Source: Acrasis kona
Taxonomy: Eukaryota; Heterolobosea; Eutetramitea; Acrasida; Acrasidae
NCBI GenBank assembly: GCA_026419775.2
Contig: JAOPGA020001632.1
Coordinates: 62,001 to 126,000, forward strand
Length of the DNA stretch: 64,000 nt
Direction of reading: 5' to 3'
Below the pieces are notes generated by a model. That model made no database searches and was not told the DNA's origin. It saw only the letters and a list, made by a program, of their open reading frames with translations. Position 1 is the stretch's first letter. Each line of letters begins with the position of its first letter. The position numbers and the translations under genes are program-made. Below are positions 40,354 to 50,124 of the stretch, piece by piece.

Positions 40354-42381
40354 ATGATACCAATCAATATTTTCCTCGTTGTTGTGCTTGGGGTTTTTGT
40401 GACTGCTATTTCTCATGAGGACAGGGCAAGGGATATTGTGTCGAAGCTTACAAGACAAGAGAAACTATCGATAGTTCACGGATATGGACAACTTCCATAC
40501 ATTGGACAAACCAAGGCGATCAAACGATTAAATATAACAGCATTACGCATGCTAGATGGACCACAAGGTATCGCGGATTATGTAAACAAAGTCACGTGTT
40601 TCCCCTGCGTTTTAACAGTAGCATCTTCCTGGGACATTCACTTGATGAGGACTTTTGGTGAAGCTCTTGGACAGGAACAACGATTAAAGGGAAGTAACGT
40701 TCACCTTGGTCCAGATGTAAACATTGCCAGAGTTCCTGAAAATGGACGCAATTATGAATCATTTGGCGAAGATCCCTTCTTGACATCGAACTTAGCCGCT
40801 CAGTACATTAAAGGTGTTCAAAGCCAAGGTGTTATGGCAACTGTCAAGCATTGGGCACTCAACAACCAAGAGACAAACCGCTCCCTTTGCAGTTCTAATG
40901 TAGATGAGAGAACTCAATGGGAGATTTATTATCCTGCTTTTAAATCAGCAGTTGACGCTGAAGTAGCGTCATGTATGTGCGCTTATAATAAAGTGAACCA
41001 AACATATTCTTGTGAGAATGACAATTTGTTAAACAGAGATTTGAAACAAAAAATGGGTTTCAAGGGCTTCGTTGTTAGTGACTGGATTGCCACTCACAGC
41101 ACGTCAAAGTCTGTGAACAGTGGTCTTGACATGGAACAACCAGGTGGTGTCTATTTAGATTACTCTCTTGACTCTGCAATCAATGAAAATCTAGTAAAGG
41201 AATCTAGACTGGATGATATGTGTAGTCGCATTTTGTATAGTATGTCTTTGGTTGGCTTGCTTGATCACCCAGAAAGAACTGGAGATTTGTTAACTGACGC
41301 GACAAGCGAAGAACATAATAAACTGTCGAGGACATTATCTGAACAAGGTATTATCCTCTTGAAAAACGAAAAAAATTTATTGCCTTTAAATCCTTCTGTT
41401 GCCACAAAGATTGCAGTGATCGGATTCGACGGTCATGATATTCCTGATGTTGCTGGTGAGGGATCAGGACATGTAGTACCTCCATATGTCATCACACCAT
41501 TACAGGGTATCAAAAGTAGAATTTCTAACAACAGTACAGTTGTTACCTACACTAATGGTCAGTTTGTTCCGTTGGCTGTTAATCAAGCAAAAAATGCAAA
41601 TGTTGCTATTGTATTTGTGTCGCAGAATACTGCAGAAGGGTGGGACAGAAGTACTGTTCTCCCACGTAATCAAGACGACCTTGTCAGAAGCATTGTTGCT
41701 GTCCAACCTAATACTATTGTAGTGGCTCATGTTCCCGGTGCAATACAAATGCCATGGGTAGATCAAATCCCTGCAATTCTATTCTCCTTCTTCCCTGGAC
41801 AAGAAAGTGGTAATAGTGTATCTTCTGTTTTGTTTGGTGATGTTAACCCTTCTGGAAAACTCCCCATAACCTTGTCTCCCATTAATCCTCTCAAAACTAA
41901 ACTCCAGTACCCTGGTGTTGATAATCAAGTTGAATATAGCGAAAAGCTGCTAGTTGGTTATCGTTACTATGACGCGCTTGGTCTGGGTGTCACCTTTCCT
42001 TTTGGTCATGGAATCTCCTACACAAAATTTGAGTATGCGAATCTTGAAGTTTATGCATCACAGTGCGGAGGACATGTAAGTGTAATGGTAGACATTAAAA
42101 ATGTTGGCGATAGGGAGGGCACAGAAACACCACAACTGTACATTGAGTTCCCACCTGAAGCCGGAGAGCCTCCCCTAGTGTTGAGAGGATTCAAAAAAGT
42201 AACCATCAAACCAGGTCAAGTTTACAAGGTTGAGTTTGACAGATTAGAAGAGATCCAACACCTTTCAATATGGAACACGACTCTAAGTGATTACGAAATC
42301 ATCAGAGGTGCATTCGGAGTACACGTAGGATCATCTTCAAGGGACATTAGACTAAAAGGAGGTTTTATAAATCAACTTTAA
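40354..42381 (+). CDS. Secreted or lysosomal glycoside hydrolase family 3
   Basis: Beta-glucosidase/beta-xylosidase-type enzyme that removes terminal sugars. I favour the ATG at 40354 (675 aa) because it begins a signal peptide ([20 protein letters not shown]); the ATG at 40324 would add ten polar residues. Domain 1 has LRMLDGPQGIADY, GPDVNIARVPENGRNYESFGEDP, ATVKHWALNNQETNR and GFVVSDW with the nucleophile Asp at about 243. Domain 2 contains LLKNEKNLLPLN. A C-terminal fibronectin-III-like domain follows (VDIKNVGDREGTETPQLYIE). Length and order fit bacterial and amoebal GH3 enzymes. It may digest bacterial or plant glycans taken up by phagocytosis. Confidence 0.93.
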   Translation: MIPINIFLVVVLGVFVTAISHEDRARDIVSKLTRQEKLSIVHGYGQLPYIGQTKAIKRLNITALRMLDGPQGIADYVNKVTCFPCVLTVASSWDIHLMRTFGEALGQEQRLKGSNVHLGPDVNIARVPENGRNYESFGEDPFLTSNLAAQYIKGVQSQGVMATVKHWALNNQETNRSLCSSNVDERTQWEIYYPAFKSAVDAEVASCMCAYNKVNQTYSCENDNLLNRDLKQKMGFKGFVVSDWIATHSTSKSVNSGLDMEQPGGVYLDYSLDSAINENLVKESRLDDMCSRILYSMSLVGLLDHPERTGDLLTDATSEEHNKLSRTLSEQGIILLKNEKNLLPLNPSVATKIAVIGFDGHDIPDVAGEGSGHVVPPYVITPLQGIKSRISNNSTVVTYTNGQFVPLAVNQAKNANVAIVFVSQNTAEGWDRSTVLPRNQDDLVRSIVAVQPNTIVVAHVPGAIQMPWVDQIPAILFSFFPGQESGNSVSSVLFGDVNPSGKLPITLSPINPLKTKLQYPGVDNQVEYSEKLLVGYRYYDALGLGVTFPFGHGISYTKFEYANLEVYASQCGGHVSVMVDIKNVGDREGTETPQLYIEFPPEAGEPPLVLRGFKKVTIKPGQVYKVEFDRLEEIQHLSIWNTTLSDYEIIRGAFGVHVGSSSRDIRLKGGFINQL

Positions 42382-42392
42382 TACATTTTACT

Positions 42393-44007
42393 TTATGACA
42401 TTTCTTGTGGTTGTTCAACAATTACGTTCGTTGCTGAGTTATTACGAGATAACTGTGGGGTGCTAGTTGTTGATGGTGCGGTGGACTTCAACATTGGAAC
42501 AAGTTTGTTTGGAAGTGCATCTGCTGGATGTGTTGTTTTCTCTAAATTCTCAAACCCATAGGCGTTCTTATGAAAGGCGGTTGGTGCGTACCTGAAGTCC
42601 TTGAATACGTTAGCAGCATTGTTCTCTTCTAATGGTTGACCGTTCTGCTCCGTATCGTCGTCATCGTCCTCACGTTCATCGTCGCTGTCTTTCAGGTTCC
42701 TGAAGTAAGAAGTATCGTACTTGTCCTTAATGTCAATTCGGATGGGTGTATTTTCGTTTCTTATGAGGGCCCAATTTACATCTTTGAAGAATGGGTGCGT
42801 CCTAATGTCAGCCGCTCCATTTTTGTGGCCCAATCTCTTTTCTTGTTTTGTATTTAAAAGTTTTTTGATCAAATCTTTACAGTTTTTGGAAACATTCTTA
42901 TTAGGGAATTCGATTTTGTTGCTCAATATGTGTTGAAATGTGTCTTTTTGACTTGCGCCTTTGAATGGAGTGGATCCGTATAACATCTCGTACATGAGGA
43001 TTCCAAAAGTCCACCAGTCAACCGATGAGGAATGTCCGGTTCCGGTGATGACCTCAGGTGCAATGTATTCTTCAGTTCCCACGAACGAATTGAATTGTTG
43101 AATTTGTTTGGTATCAACTTTAGCGCTCTATCACGGTCATGTAAAAATGCAAGTTGTAAAAATTAATTACCTTTCTTGATGAGAACAACCCTACTTTGGT
43201 CATTTTAGGTAGGTTGTGCTTGAACGACGCACTGTTTCGAATAAATCAAAGTCGGTGAGACGAACATGTCCACTTTTATGTAGCAAGATGTTTTCTGTAA
43301 AAAAAAGCATTAGGAGTCGATGAACAAAATCATTACCTGGCTTCAAATCACGATAAATAAATCCCATCATGTGCAAATACTCAAGGGCGAGTAGTACTTC
43401 TGCTCCATAAAATTTAACGCTCGCTTCTGGTAGACATTTATTAGGTTGGCGTTGCAACATTCGGAAGAACTCCCCTCCAGCACAATATTCCATAATAAAG
43501 TAGAGTTTGTCCTGTCCCTGAAAAGAGCAATACAGTGTAACAATAAATGGATGATCTGTGGTTGCCAAAATTTCACGTTCAGTTAAAACTCGTTTCACCT
43601 ATGCATATCAGCAAAAAAAAATCAACATCACAACACACCTTATTTCTTTTAATCATTTCTTCTTTTTTCAAAACCTTCATGGCGAAAAGTTTTTCGGTAC
43701 CCTTTAATCTTACTAGATAAACTTTACCGACGTCCCCCCTACCTAAAAGTTTGATTTTTTCGAAATCACTAGGTCCCAAAGTGCTGAAGTCAATTTGCGA
43801 CACTTCTAGACCTTGCAGATTCTCATTGCTATTCGTGGGCTTCATCTTTTTAATTACAGTTTGGAGCTCCTCGTCGGTAGCAGCTTGTTGTATATTTGAT
43901 TTTTCTCCAACTCTTCTCACCTCATCAGTGTTTACGACCTCGATTATAGGGGCTATACCCTCAATCGACGGACCAGACAACTCCGCTGGTTCTTGCTCTT
44001 CTGACAT
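42393..44007 (-). CDS. AGC protein kinase, flippase-kinase (Fpk1/NRC-2) like
   Basis: Exons inferred: 43639-44007, 43337-43598, 43171-43294 (with a problem) and 42393-43127. Motifs: [74 protein letters not shown] (DFD, not DFG), [20 protein letters not shown] and [31 protein letters not shown] and DFD are typical of fungal Fpk/KIN82/NRC-2 and plant AGC-VIII kinases, which phosphorylate lipid flippases. After LTDFDL the frame must change; removing a 35-nt GTCGTT...AAAG segment in exon 3 restores it (about 484 aa), but the donor is unusual. Two small indels would be the alternative. The 3' end faces the GH3 gene, 12 bp apart. Confidence 0.82.
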
Positions 44008-44108
44008 GCAGTTTTTGAATGTTTTATTTGCGGTTGACAGTTCGTCACGAAAAACTCAAAGACAAAACAATTTATAATACATTTTTGCTGTTTATTTAAT
44101 ATATTGAT

Positions 44109-44474
44109 TTACTTGTACGTTGGCCTAACCCCAGGTGTTTGCTGTAGATTCATTGGTGGTAAGGATCCAATCATTGGTGGTGGTGCTCCCATCCCAGGAG
44201 GTGGTATCATTTGTGGCATCATCGGGACATTTGGAACGAAACCTGTGGGCATTCTTAAGTTAGACGGTAAAACAAAATTTTGTGGGAAAGTTGGTGGTAG
44301 TGCCATATCTATAGGTTTTAGATCAGCTGTGGGCACGTTGACGTCTTGCGCGAATTGTGCGTAATAAGCTCTCACATTGGTTTTATGTTTCCAACCAGAA
44401 TTATGCATTTTTCTCACACTCGGACTATCCACGGCCAAAAAGACATCACAATAATCACAATAGTATTTCGGCAT
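44109..44474 (-). CDS. SNRPC: U1 small nuclear ribonucleoprotein C
   Basis: Core protein of the U1 snRNP that helps recognise 5' splice sites. At 121 aa it is one exon and slightly shorter than the human protein. The N-terminal U1C zinc finger is complete: [20 protein letters not shown] then [18 protein letters not shown], with Cys6, Cys9, His24 and His30 as zinc ligands. The C-terminus is the usual Pro/Met/Gly-rich, low-complexity tail ([19 protein letters not shown]). Fits an organism with many spliceosomal introns. Confidence 0.95.
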   Translation of the reverse strand: MPKYYCDYCDVFLAVDSPSVRKMHNSGWKHKTNVRAYYAQFAQDVNVPTADLKPIDMALPPTFPQNFVLPSNLRMPTGFVPNVPMMPQMIPPPGMGAPPPMIGSLPPMNLQQTPGVRPTYK

Positions 44475-44677
44475 CTGTTTTTAGTTGAACCTTTTGGTTG
44501 ATCATAACAAAAATATTTAGAGAAATATTTTCAAACAAGTGTCCAACTTTACTACTGTTTGTGATTGTGAACAACCGCATATATAGATGTGTAAGGAAGA
44601 AATTATTTAATTAATTCGAATAATTAAGTTAAAATTACATTTTTAAACGTGGTCCTATCTATTATAATTTTTTCAAT

Positions 44678-44757
44678 GGCGATTTGATCGAGTGGTCTAA
44701 GATGGACGACTCAAGTTCGTCTCCGAAAGGGCGTGGGTTCAAATCCCACAGTCGTCA
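44678..44757 (+). tRNA. tRNA-Leu (CAA)
   Basis: Acceptor GGCGATT pairs with AGTCGTC (two G-U pairs), the anticodon stem GACGA pairs with TCGTC around loop CTCAAGT (anticodon CAA), and the T arm is GTGGGTTCAAATCCCAC. A long variable arm (TCCGAAAGGGC) is as expected for Leu. No intron and no D-loop insertion, unlike the two Lys tRNAs. Six T follow almost directly as a polymerase III stop. Confidence 0.93.
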
Positions 44758-45067
44758 CTTTTTTCAAGTTAGGATTCTATATTTTTCGGCACATTAATGT
44801 CGTTCTCTCAATCAAAATTGTCTGCGATTCCCGGACCCTGGTGTGGGTCCAATTACTGTGTCTTTCAATTAATTCTATACATAATAAACCTTCATTTCCA
44901 TGCAAAGCGTCTACGGATAGATCTCAAATTTTGTTGCTTTTGGCACAAGTGATGATTGGGGATTGAGGTTCGTGGTGAATCTCAAATCATTTACCGTTGA
45001 GTGGGCAATTTCCTTACAATTCATTGCCCCCGGGAAAGAGGAACCTGACAGTGACAACACCAACAGA
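44758..45067. other. Spacer and 5' leader of the R-SNARE gene
   Basis: Non-coding gap. An in-frame extension upstream of the SNARE start exists but does not match the longin domain, so it is taken as leader sequence. Confidence 0.4.
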
Positions 45068-45892
45068 ATGCCCATCACCTTTGCATTAGTGGCTGAGTCC
45101 TCCCATGAATTGGGACACTACCCTTCCAACAACGTCTTGAAGGATATAATTGTATCAAAAGTTCTTCCAAAAATCCAAAATGAGGACCACAAAAGAACGT
45201 TGTTGATGAATGAGTAAGTGGTCATAATGATAACTTTTTTGATTCTTGAAGTTTGGAGCTCCACTATCACCGAGTCGGAGGAAAAACCTTTTTCGCAGTG
45301 GTTAATCAGGGATATTCTAAACGTATATCTTGGTCATTCATCGATGTTTGTTTTTAGTTATTTCTTTGCTATTAACCGCCTTATAGGATATAGAGACTAA
45401 ACTAGCCGCACAAAGTAATCCCTCTACATCTAATGTTAAGAAGTTGTTGAGGGAGAGAATAGACTTCTTCAATAACCCTCAAAACGATAAGATTGCAAAC
45501 ATCACCAAGAAGATTGACGACACTAAAGATGTTATGATCAAGAACATGGGTATGTGTTACAAAGTTTCTCATTTTTAATGTTGCAGACGAAATTCTTGAT
45601 AGAGGCGAGAAGCTTGACACACTAATGAACACAACTGATGATTTGGCTACTGGTGCCACAGAGTTCAGAAGGGGAACCCAACAAGTAAAGACTGCCATGA
45701 TCAAGAGATACATTGTCCTTATCATTGTGTTAATTGTTATCATCTTAGCCGTCGCTGTAAGTTTTATAATAACGCTACAATAACACTAAATAGGCAATTA
45801 TTGCGCTCGCTGTTGGATTAGGTGTTGGCCTTAATACACCAGCTACAACAAGACCCCCTCCACCTGCACCTCCTGCACCAACTACAGCCTAA
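45068..45892 (+). CDS. Longin-type R-SNARE (VAMP7-like)
   Basis: Membrane-fusion protein on endosomal or secretory vesicles. Five exons are inferred: 45068-45213, 45252-45345, 45387-45549, 45587-45756 and 45794-45892, with introns of 37-41 nt, total 223 aa. The start at 45068 gives MPITFALVAESSHELG, the usual longin-domain opening. The SNARE helix (DEILDRGEKLDTLMNTTDDL ... GTQQVKTAMI) has the central Arg in LDRGEK. A transmembrane helix (YIVLIIVLIVIILAVAAII) follows. Unusually, after the helix there is a Pro/Thr-rich lumenal tail (NTPATTRPPPPAPPAPTTA); most R-SNAREs end at the membrane. Confidence 0.88.
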
Positions 45893-46271
45893 ACGGTGTA
45901 TGAATAAATGTCTACTTTCCCACAATTTATCAATGTGCGTATCAATATCATATGATTTATCACACCAACGGCTATATAACGTCAAAAGCGCACTACCAAA
46001 AGAAGAAAAGTCGGTTGTTCATCCCTACCACGACAATTCACTTACAAAGAAGGAAATTTAACTTTTACTTTTACTCATAGTACCCTCTCCACACATTAAA
46101 TCCTTACACGCATGCTTTTCGTTGACGTCACAAATCAAAAAGCATTAAAAGATGGACTAGTCGACCAGTAGTCAAAGAATTACACAATGAGAGTATGTCG
46201 CCAACAAACTTTAACAAATGGGATGCCATAAGGTACATTTACAACAGGAATACATTATTTAAAAGGGTATT
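45893..46271. other. Intergenic stretch
   Basis: Convergent gap between the R-SNARE and an F-box gene. A polyadenylation-like AATAAA is near 45904. Nothing else was recognised. Confidence 0.45.
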
Positions 46272-46733
46272 TTATTTGGCACTTATCTGTGGTCTTGTTT
46301 TAAATGCTCTCCTACTTCGTTTACTGATTCCTTTCCGAATGTACTCGTTGACACAAGTGATGTTTTCGAAGTGAATCAAAGTTTTAATGTTTTGATATCT
46401 TTTTAATATTTGATCAGATCCTTTGTTTTTGATTTTAATGAAAAGTGTATCTAGATTCTTCAAACATTGTAGCACTTCATTTAAGTTGTTTCTACCACTC
46501 GTCGGCCACACTAAATGCGTGGCCTGTGATTTTTTTAAAAATGGTAAGCCTTGTTCAATGTCCTGGGGCTGGAGCTTCTGGAGGTCCAATAGTTTCAGAC
46601 TGTAGGCAGATTGTCTGAAGGATTCGTCAAACGTCCTACTTACTAACCTTAGATTTATAACTGCTTTGCAGCTGTGGCACATGAATTCGCTAATGTATAT
46701 TTGCACGTCTTGAGGTAGATGATGTAACTCCAT
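46272..46733 (-). CDS. Short F-box protein, 153 aa
   Basis: The N-terminus (HLPQDVQIYISEFMCHSCK ... LRLVSRTFDESFRQS) matches an F-box, the Skp1-binding module of SCF ubiquitin ligases. The remainder looks like degenerate leucine-rich repeats (KKSQATHLVWPTS; VLQCLKNLDTLFIKI; YQNIKTLIHFENI). A basic C-terminal tail (ISKRSRRAFKTRPQ) follows. Single exon. Substrates unknown. Confidence 0.7.
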   Translation of the reverse strand: MELHHLPQDVQIYISEFMCHSCKAVINLRLVSRTFDESFRQSAYSLKLLDLQKLQPQDIEQGLPFLKKSQATHLVWPTSGRNNLNEVLQCLKNLDTLFIKIKNKGSDQILKRYQNIKTLIHFENITCVNEYIRKGISKRSRRAFKTRPQISAK

Positions 46734-47228
46734 TGTTTTTAAATGTCATTGATGTTTGTTTCACTCCTTTATGAGGTCTGGATTATTATGTTCATCGAAT
46801 TATAATTATCTTGACTAAACCTTGGCTGCAATCTAATTCGAAGTATTTATTATCCATTCAATTTTAATTTATGATAATATTACTAACAAAGGAACTCCGA
46901 AAGTCTATACCAGTGTAAAGGAAGATATCGCTACTACTAAGCGGACCAGAGCATATTGATCAAGGATGTCTTGCATCTTGGTTTTAGTTTACTTGTAATT
47001 ACAATTTCGATCTTTTATGAATATACTAGCATAAAAAAGTTCATAAACAATAAAATTAAGAAGCGATCTTTTATTATCACTATGAATGGATGATCGTAAT
47101 ACAATTTTTGAACAATCCAATTCGTTGACCAAATAGATGATTTAAATGGATGTGTCGTTTTCAGGTGAAACATCCTTTCTGAAATGACACTTCAAATTGG
47201 CTTGTCCAATCGATAATAAGATCAAAAA
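46734..47228. other. Divergent intergenic region
   Basis: About 495 bp, AT-rich, between two divergent genes. No coding-like frame, tRNA or repeat recognised; presumed promoters only. Confidence 0.45.
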
Positions 47229-47900
47229 ATGTTAAAAACCACAATCACAGTGTTGGCACTTGTTTCATACATTGTAGCACAAGAATGTGTCATGATGGCG
47301 GATGGTTCATACGACGCTTCTACTCTCACCCACCAAACAAGACCATGGAAGACTCCAATCATGCTCACAGGCCCAGCTCAAGAAGCATTAAAGTTCGTTT
47401 GCCCCACCATTAACTCCACCAAACCAGTGTGTTGCAACTCAACTCAACTTGTTGACCTACAAACAAACTTTATTGCAATTGACATTGGATTTGGAACAAC
47501 ATGCCCATCATGCGCGGTGAGCTTAAAGAGAATGTTTTGTGACTTTGCATGCAGCCCTGAACAATCCCATTTTGTAAAGATTGAATCTCTTAAATCTACA
47601 AACTATGTTGCCACCGCACAGTTTGCCACTACTACCAAGTTCCAAAGCGAGTTATGGGAATCATGCAAGGATACTGGTATTGGACCATTCAAGAATAGAG
47701 TCTTGTACGGGAACGTAGAGAACTTCCTCAGCACCCTTGTCCGCATAAGAAGACCAGATCCAAACATTAATTTTGTTTTCAACACCACTGGTACATACGA
47801 TGGTCAGAGTGTTCCGTGTGAGACCACCTGCAGTTGTGAGTACTGCGTTGAGGCATGTAGAAACAGAAAAGACCTGTTCCATCACATGAATAAACAATAA
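47229..47900 (+). CDS. Secreted NPC1 N-terminal-domain-like protein
   Basis: A 223-aa single-exon protein with a signal peptide (MLKTTITVLALVSYIVAQ). The body is Cys-rich and follows the NPC1 N-terminal sterol-binding domain pattern: CVMMADG, FVCPTINSTKPVCCNSTQL, FGTTCPSCAVSLKRMFCDFACSPEQSHF, and closing CETTCSCEYCVEAC. In NPC1 this domain accepts cholesterol from NPC2 in the lysosome and is joined to a 13-helix membrane protein. Here it stands alone with no membrane segment, ending soon after the last Cys. It is expected in the secretory or lysosomal lumen. Sterol binding is inference from the pattern. Confidence 0.8.
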   Translation: MLKTTITVLALVSYIVAQECVMMADGSYDASTLTHQTRPWKTPIMLTGPAQEALKFVCPTINSTKPVCCNSTQLVDLQTNFIAIDIGFGTTCPSCAVSLKRMFCDFACSPEQSHFVKIESLKSTNYVATAQFATTTKFQSELWESCKDTGIGPFKNRVLYGNVENFLSTLVRIRRPDPNINFVFNTTGTYDGQSVPCETTCSCEYCVEACRNRKDLFHHMNKQ

Positions 47901-47966
47901 TGTTTCTTTCCTCATTATTATCCCACTTGATCTAACTCAATTCCTAAAATGCTTTATGGAATAAAA

Positions 47967-48569
47967 TTATTTTTTATTTACTAACTGTTTTCTGAGATTG
48001 GCAGCCCTACTTCTTCTTTCCTTTATCAATTTTCTTGCATTCTCCCTAATGATATCTGCTTGCTTTCTCACTTTATCTGCGTCACTTAATAATCTCTTTC
48101 TAAATTGTTCCAGCTCTTTTCTTAATTGAGCACGATATGATTCTCTTGTTCCTGTGAATGGTGGTATTTTTAGTGGTAGTAATCGTGGTATTCTGTTGCT
48201 TCTAGCTTTGAGGTTATTGGTTTTTCTTTTTCCAATCGATCGTAGACTCCTCGATAGTCCTTTGACACTCTTTTTAACATCTGATGTGTACTCACCAAAG
48301 TATTTTTGATCATCCTCGTTGGGGGTAATGGAGAGTTCTCTCGATCTTAATTTGTTGAATGAAAACTGTTTGTATTTCCTGTATTTGCGTGAGGGGCTTT
48401 TGTTCAAATCAATTTTATCTTCATATCCATACGAATAGTAGAATTTGTTCGGATCAGAAAGACTTTGATAGTTGTGGCCTATAAAGTATGCTCCCTTTGA
48501 GCAATCTAAAGTTTCAAAGTAAGAGAATAATAAAACTAAAACCAGAAGGGCTATCTTTTTTTTCACCAT
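47967..48569 (-). CDS. Secreted basic helical protein, unknown
   Basis: Single exon, 200 aa. A signal peptide (KKKIALLVLVLLFSYFETL) is followed by a Tyr-rich stretch (YYSYGYEDKIDL), then a very basic region with many Arg/Lys and a C-terminal amphipathic or coiled-coil helix (RAQLRKELEQFRKRLLSDAD and on). No Cys after the mature N-terminus and no recognised family. Could be a granule or extracellular matrix protein; that is guesswork. It is divergent from the F-box membrane-protein gene. Confidence 0.55.
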   Translation of the reverse strand: MVKKKIALLVLVLLFSYFETLDCSKGAYFIGHNYQSLSDPNKFYYSYGYEDKIDLNKSPSRKYRKYKQFSFNKLRSRELSITPNEDDQKYFGEYTSDVKKSVKGLSRSLRSIGKRKTNNLKARSNRIPRLLPLKIPPFTGTRESYRAQLRKELEQFRKRLLSDADKVRKQADIIRENARKLIKERRSRAANLRKQLVNKK

Positions 48570-48808
48570 GAGTGGTCAGAACAAAAGTTGAAACTTCGCA
48601 TAAAATGCCTTTTTGATGTGCCTTTTGGTAGTTCACATCAGCAGGTTTGCGTTGGTGTTTCTCTGATGTTGATGTGAGCTTACAATCTAGTTACAATGTC
48701 TAACCTTGCATCAGTAAGCCTGAATTTCATTGTTTTAGAGCTAACTACACTGGTTACACTCAGTCTATTACAGTAACGATCATAACCCAATATTTTCCCG
48801 AAAACCCG

Positions 48809-50077
48809 ATGCCGTCCCGCACAACTGTCTTTGAAATCTCAATTATAATCAAAATGAAAGAATCCACCGCAGAACACTTGCCGGATGATGTCGTTAGGCA
48901 TATATTTTCGTTCATGTCGTTCAACGAACTGATAGCAGTTGGACAGGTATGCCAAACTTGGAGACACGCATCTTGCACAAACAAAATTTGGACGAAGAAG
49001 AGATCTAAATACCTGGAAAACGAAGAATTCGATGACGAAGAAGAGAATTTTATGACTGAATACGATGTAGAGGAATTTACTGACAATGACCGCGATAGAT
49101 TTTTCACTACAATCAACAACCACAAACTCAGTAAAAAAGTACTGCCTGCAAGTTCGTTGCTTTGGAGAATCAATGTTTTCGGTTTCATTTTGACATTTTG
49201 TAGCATTGTTTTGTACATTAACTACACTTGGGTGGTCTATCCGCTTTGGATGGATAGAACAATAAAAAATACCCAAGATCATTACTATTTTTTGTGGATA
49301 CCAATATGGATTTTAATGTGTCCCTCCATAATAGCAGAGCTTATTGTATTGGCTGGCGGTATTAATTTTGTATTAAAGATAAGAGAAGCTTACTACAGTA
49401 ACTGGTTGATTTTCCATGTTCTTCTTTCCTACAACAAAATGGTGTTTTTGATACCATTGTTCTCTTGGCTATATTTTATGATGTTTGGAGTGTTCGCTAC
49501 AAACTATTACAATATCCCCTTCACTCTTTCAATGCTACCATGTCTGTTCATGTTGATCATATCTACAATGTGTTTGGTGTGGTGTTCAAGAGTTTTAAGA
49601 AGAAAGCATAACACAATGAAGAAGATTGTGGTAGATGGAAAGGATTTATTTTCTTGTTTTCTGATCATCGGTTATAACATCTACTTTTTCATGCAGACTG
49701 TAGCATTGTGCGTGAAGTTTGATTTCATGATGAGTATTAGTCTTTTGGTGACGATTATACCAACGTACATTATGACGTTTTTCAGTACTATCGCTGCATG
49801 TGTGGCTGTGTACATTCTAATGCGACGACCAAGAGACGAAAAAAGTTTGGTTGCAATATCAAAAATACTGGTTGTCACATTCCTTCTGGTTGTTCCTATA
49901 TGTGTTTGGGCTATCGTACTTTCTTTGAGATTAGAAGGGTTTGTGACAGGTTCTTATATTTTAATATTCTTGCCACTCTATGCACCTATAACCATTTATT
50001 TATTAACATTCACCACAATATCAACTAATCGTTTATGGGCAGAACTTAACATTGAAAAACTAATTGAAGATACTTGA
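48809..50077 (+). CDS. F-box protein fused to a multi-helix membrane domain
   Basis: Single exon, 422 aa; the ATG at 48854 is an equally good start. Residues about 22-65 form a canonical F-box (EHLPDDVVRHIFSFMSFNEL then VCQTWRHAS and IWTKK). An acidic linker follows, then eight to nine hydrophobic segments from residue about 120 to 410 (for example FGFILTFCSIVLYINYTW, IPIWILMCPSIIAELIVL, ILVVTFLLVVPICVWAIVL). The membrane part resembles TMEM185-type proteins in general character only. An F-box anchored to a polytopic membrane protein could place an SCF ligase at a membrane; this is inference. Confidence 0.75.
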   Translation: MPSRTTVFEISIIIKMKESTAEHLPDDVVRHIFSFMSFNELIAVGQVCQTWRHASCTNKIWTKKRSKYLENEEFDDEEENFMTEYDVEEFTDNDRDRFFTTINNHKLSKKVLPASSLLWRINVFGFILTFCSIVLYINYTWVVYPLWMDRTIKNTQDHYYFLWIPIWILMCPSIIAELIVLAGGINFVLKIREAYYSNWLIFHVLLSYNKMVFLIPLFSWLYFMMFGVFATNYYNIPFTLSMLPCLFMLIISTMCLVWCSRVLRRKHNTMKKIVVDGKDLFSCFLIIGYNIYFFMQTVALCVKFDFMMSISLLVTIIPTYIMTFFSTIAACVAVYILMRRPRDEKSLVAISKILVVTFLLVVPICVWAIVLSLRLEGFVTGSYILIFLPLYAPITIYLLTFTTISTNRLWAELNIEKLIEDT

Positions 50078-50124
50078 TACAAATAAAAAACAAGTTTTGT
50101 AATAATAAGAGGAAAGTTTATTTT

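Noticed and set aside
44963-45067. In-frame extension upstream of the R-SNARE start
   Set aside because: It does not resemble a longin domain; the ATG at 45068 gives the standard MPITFALVA opening.
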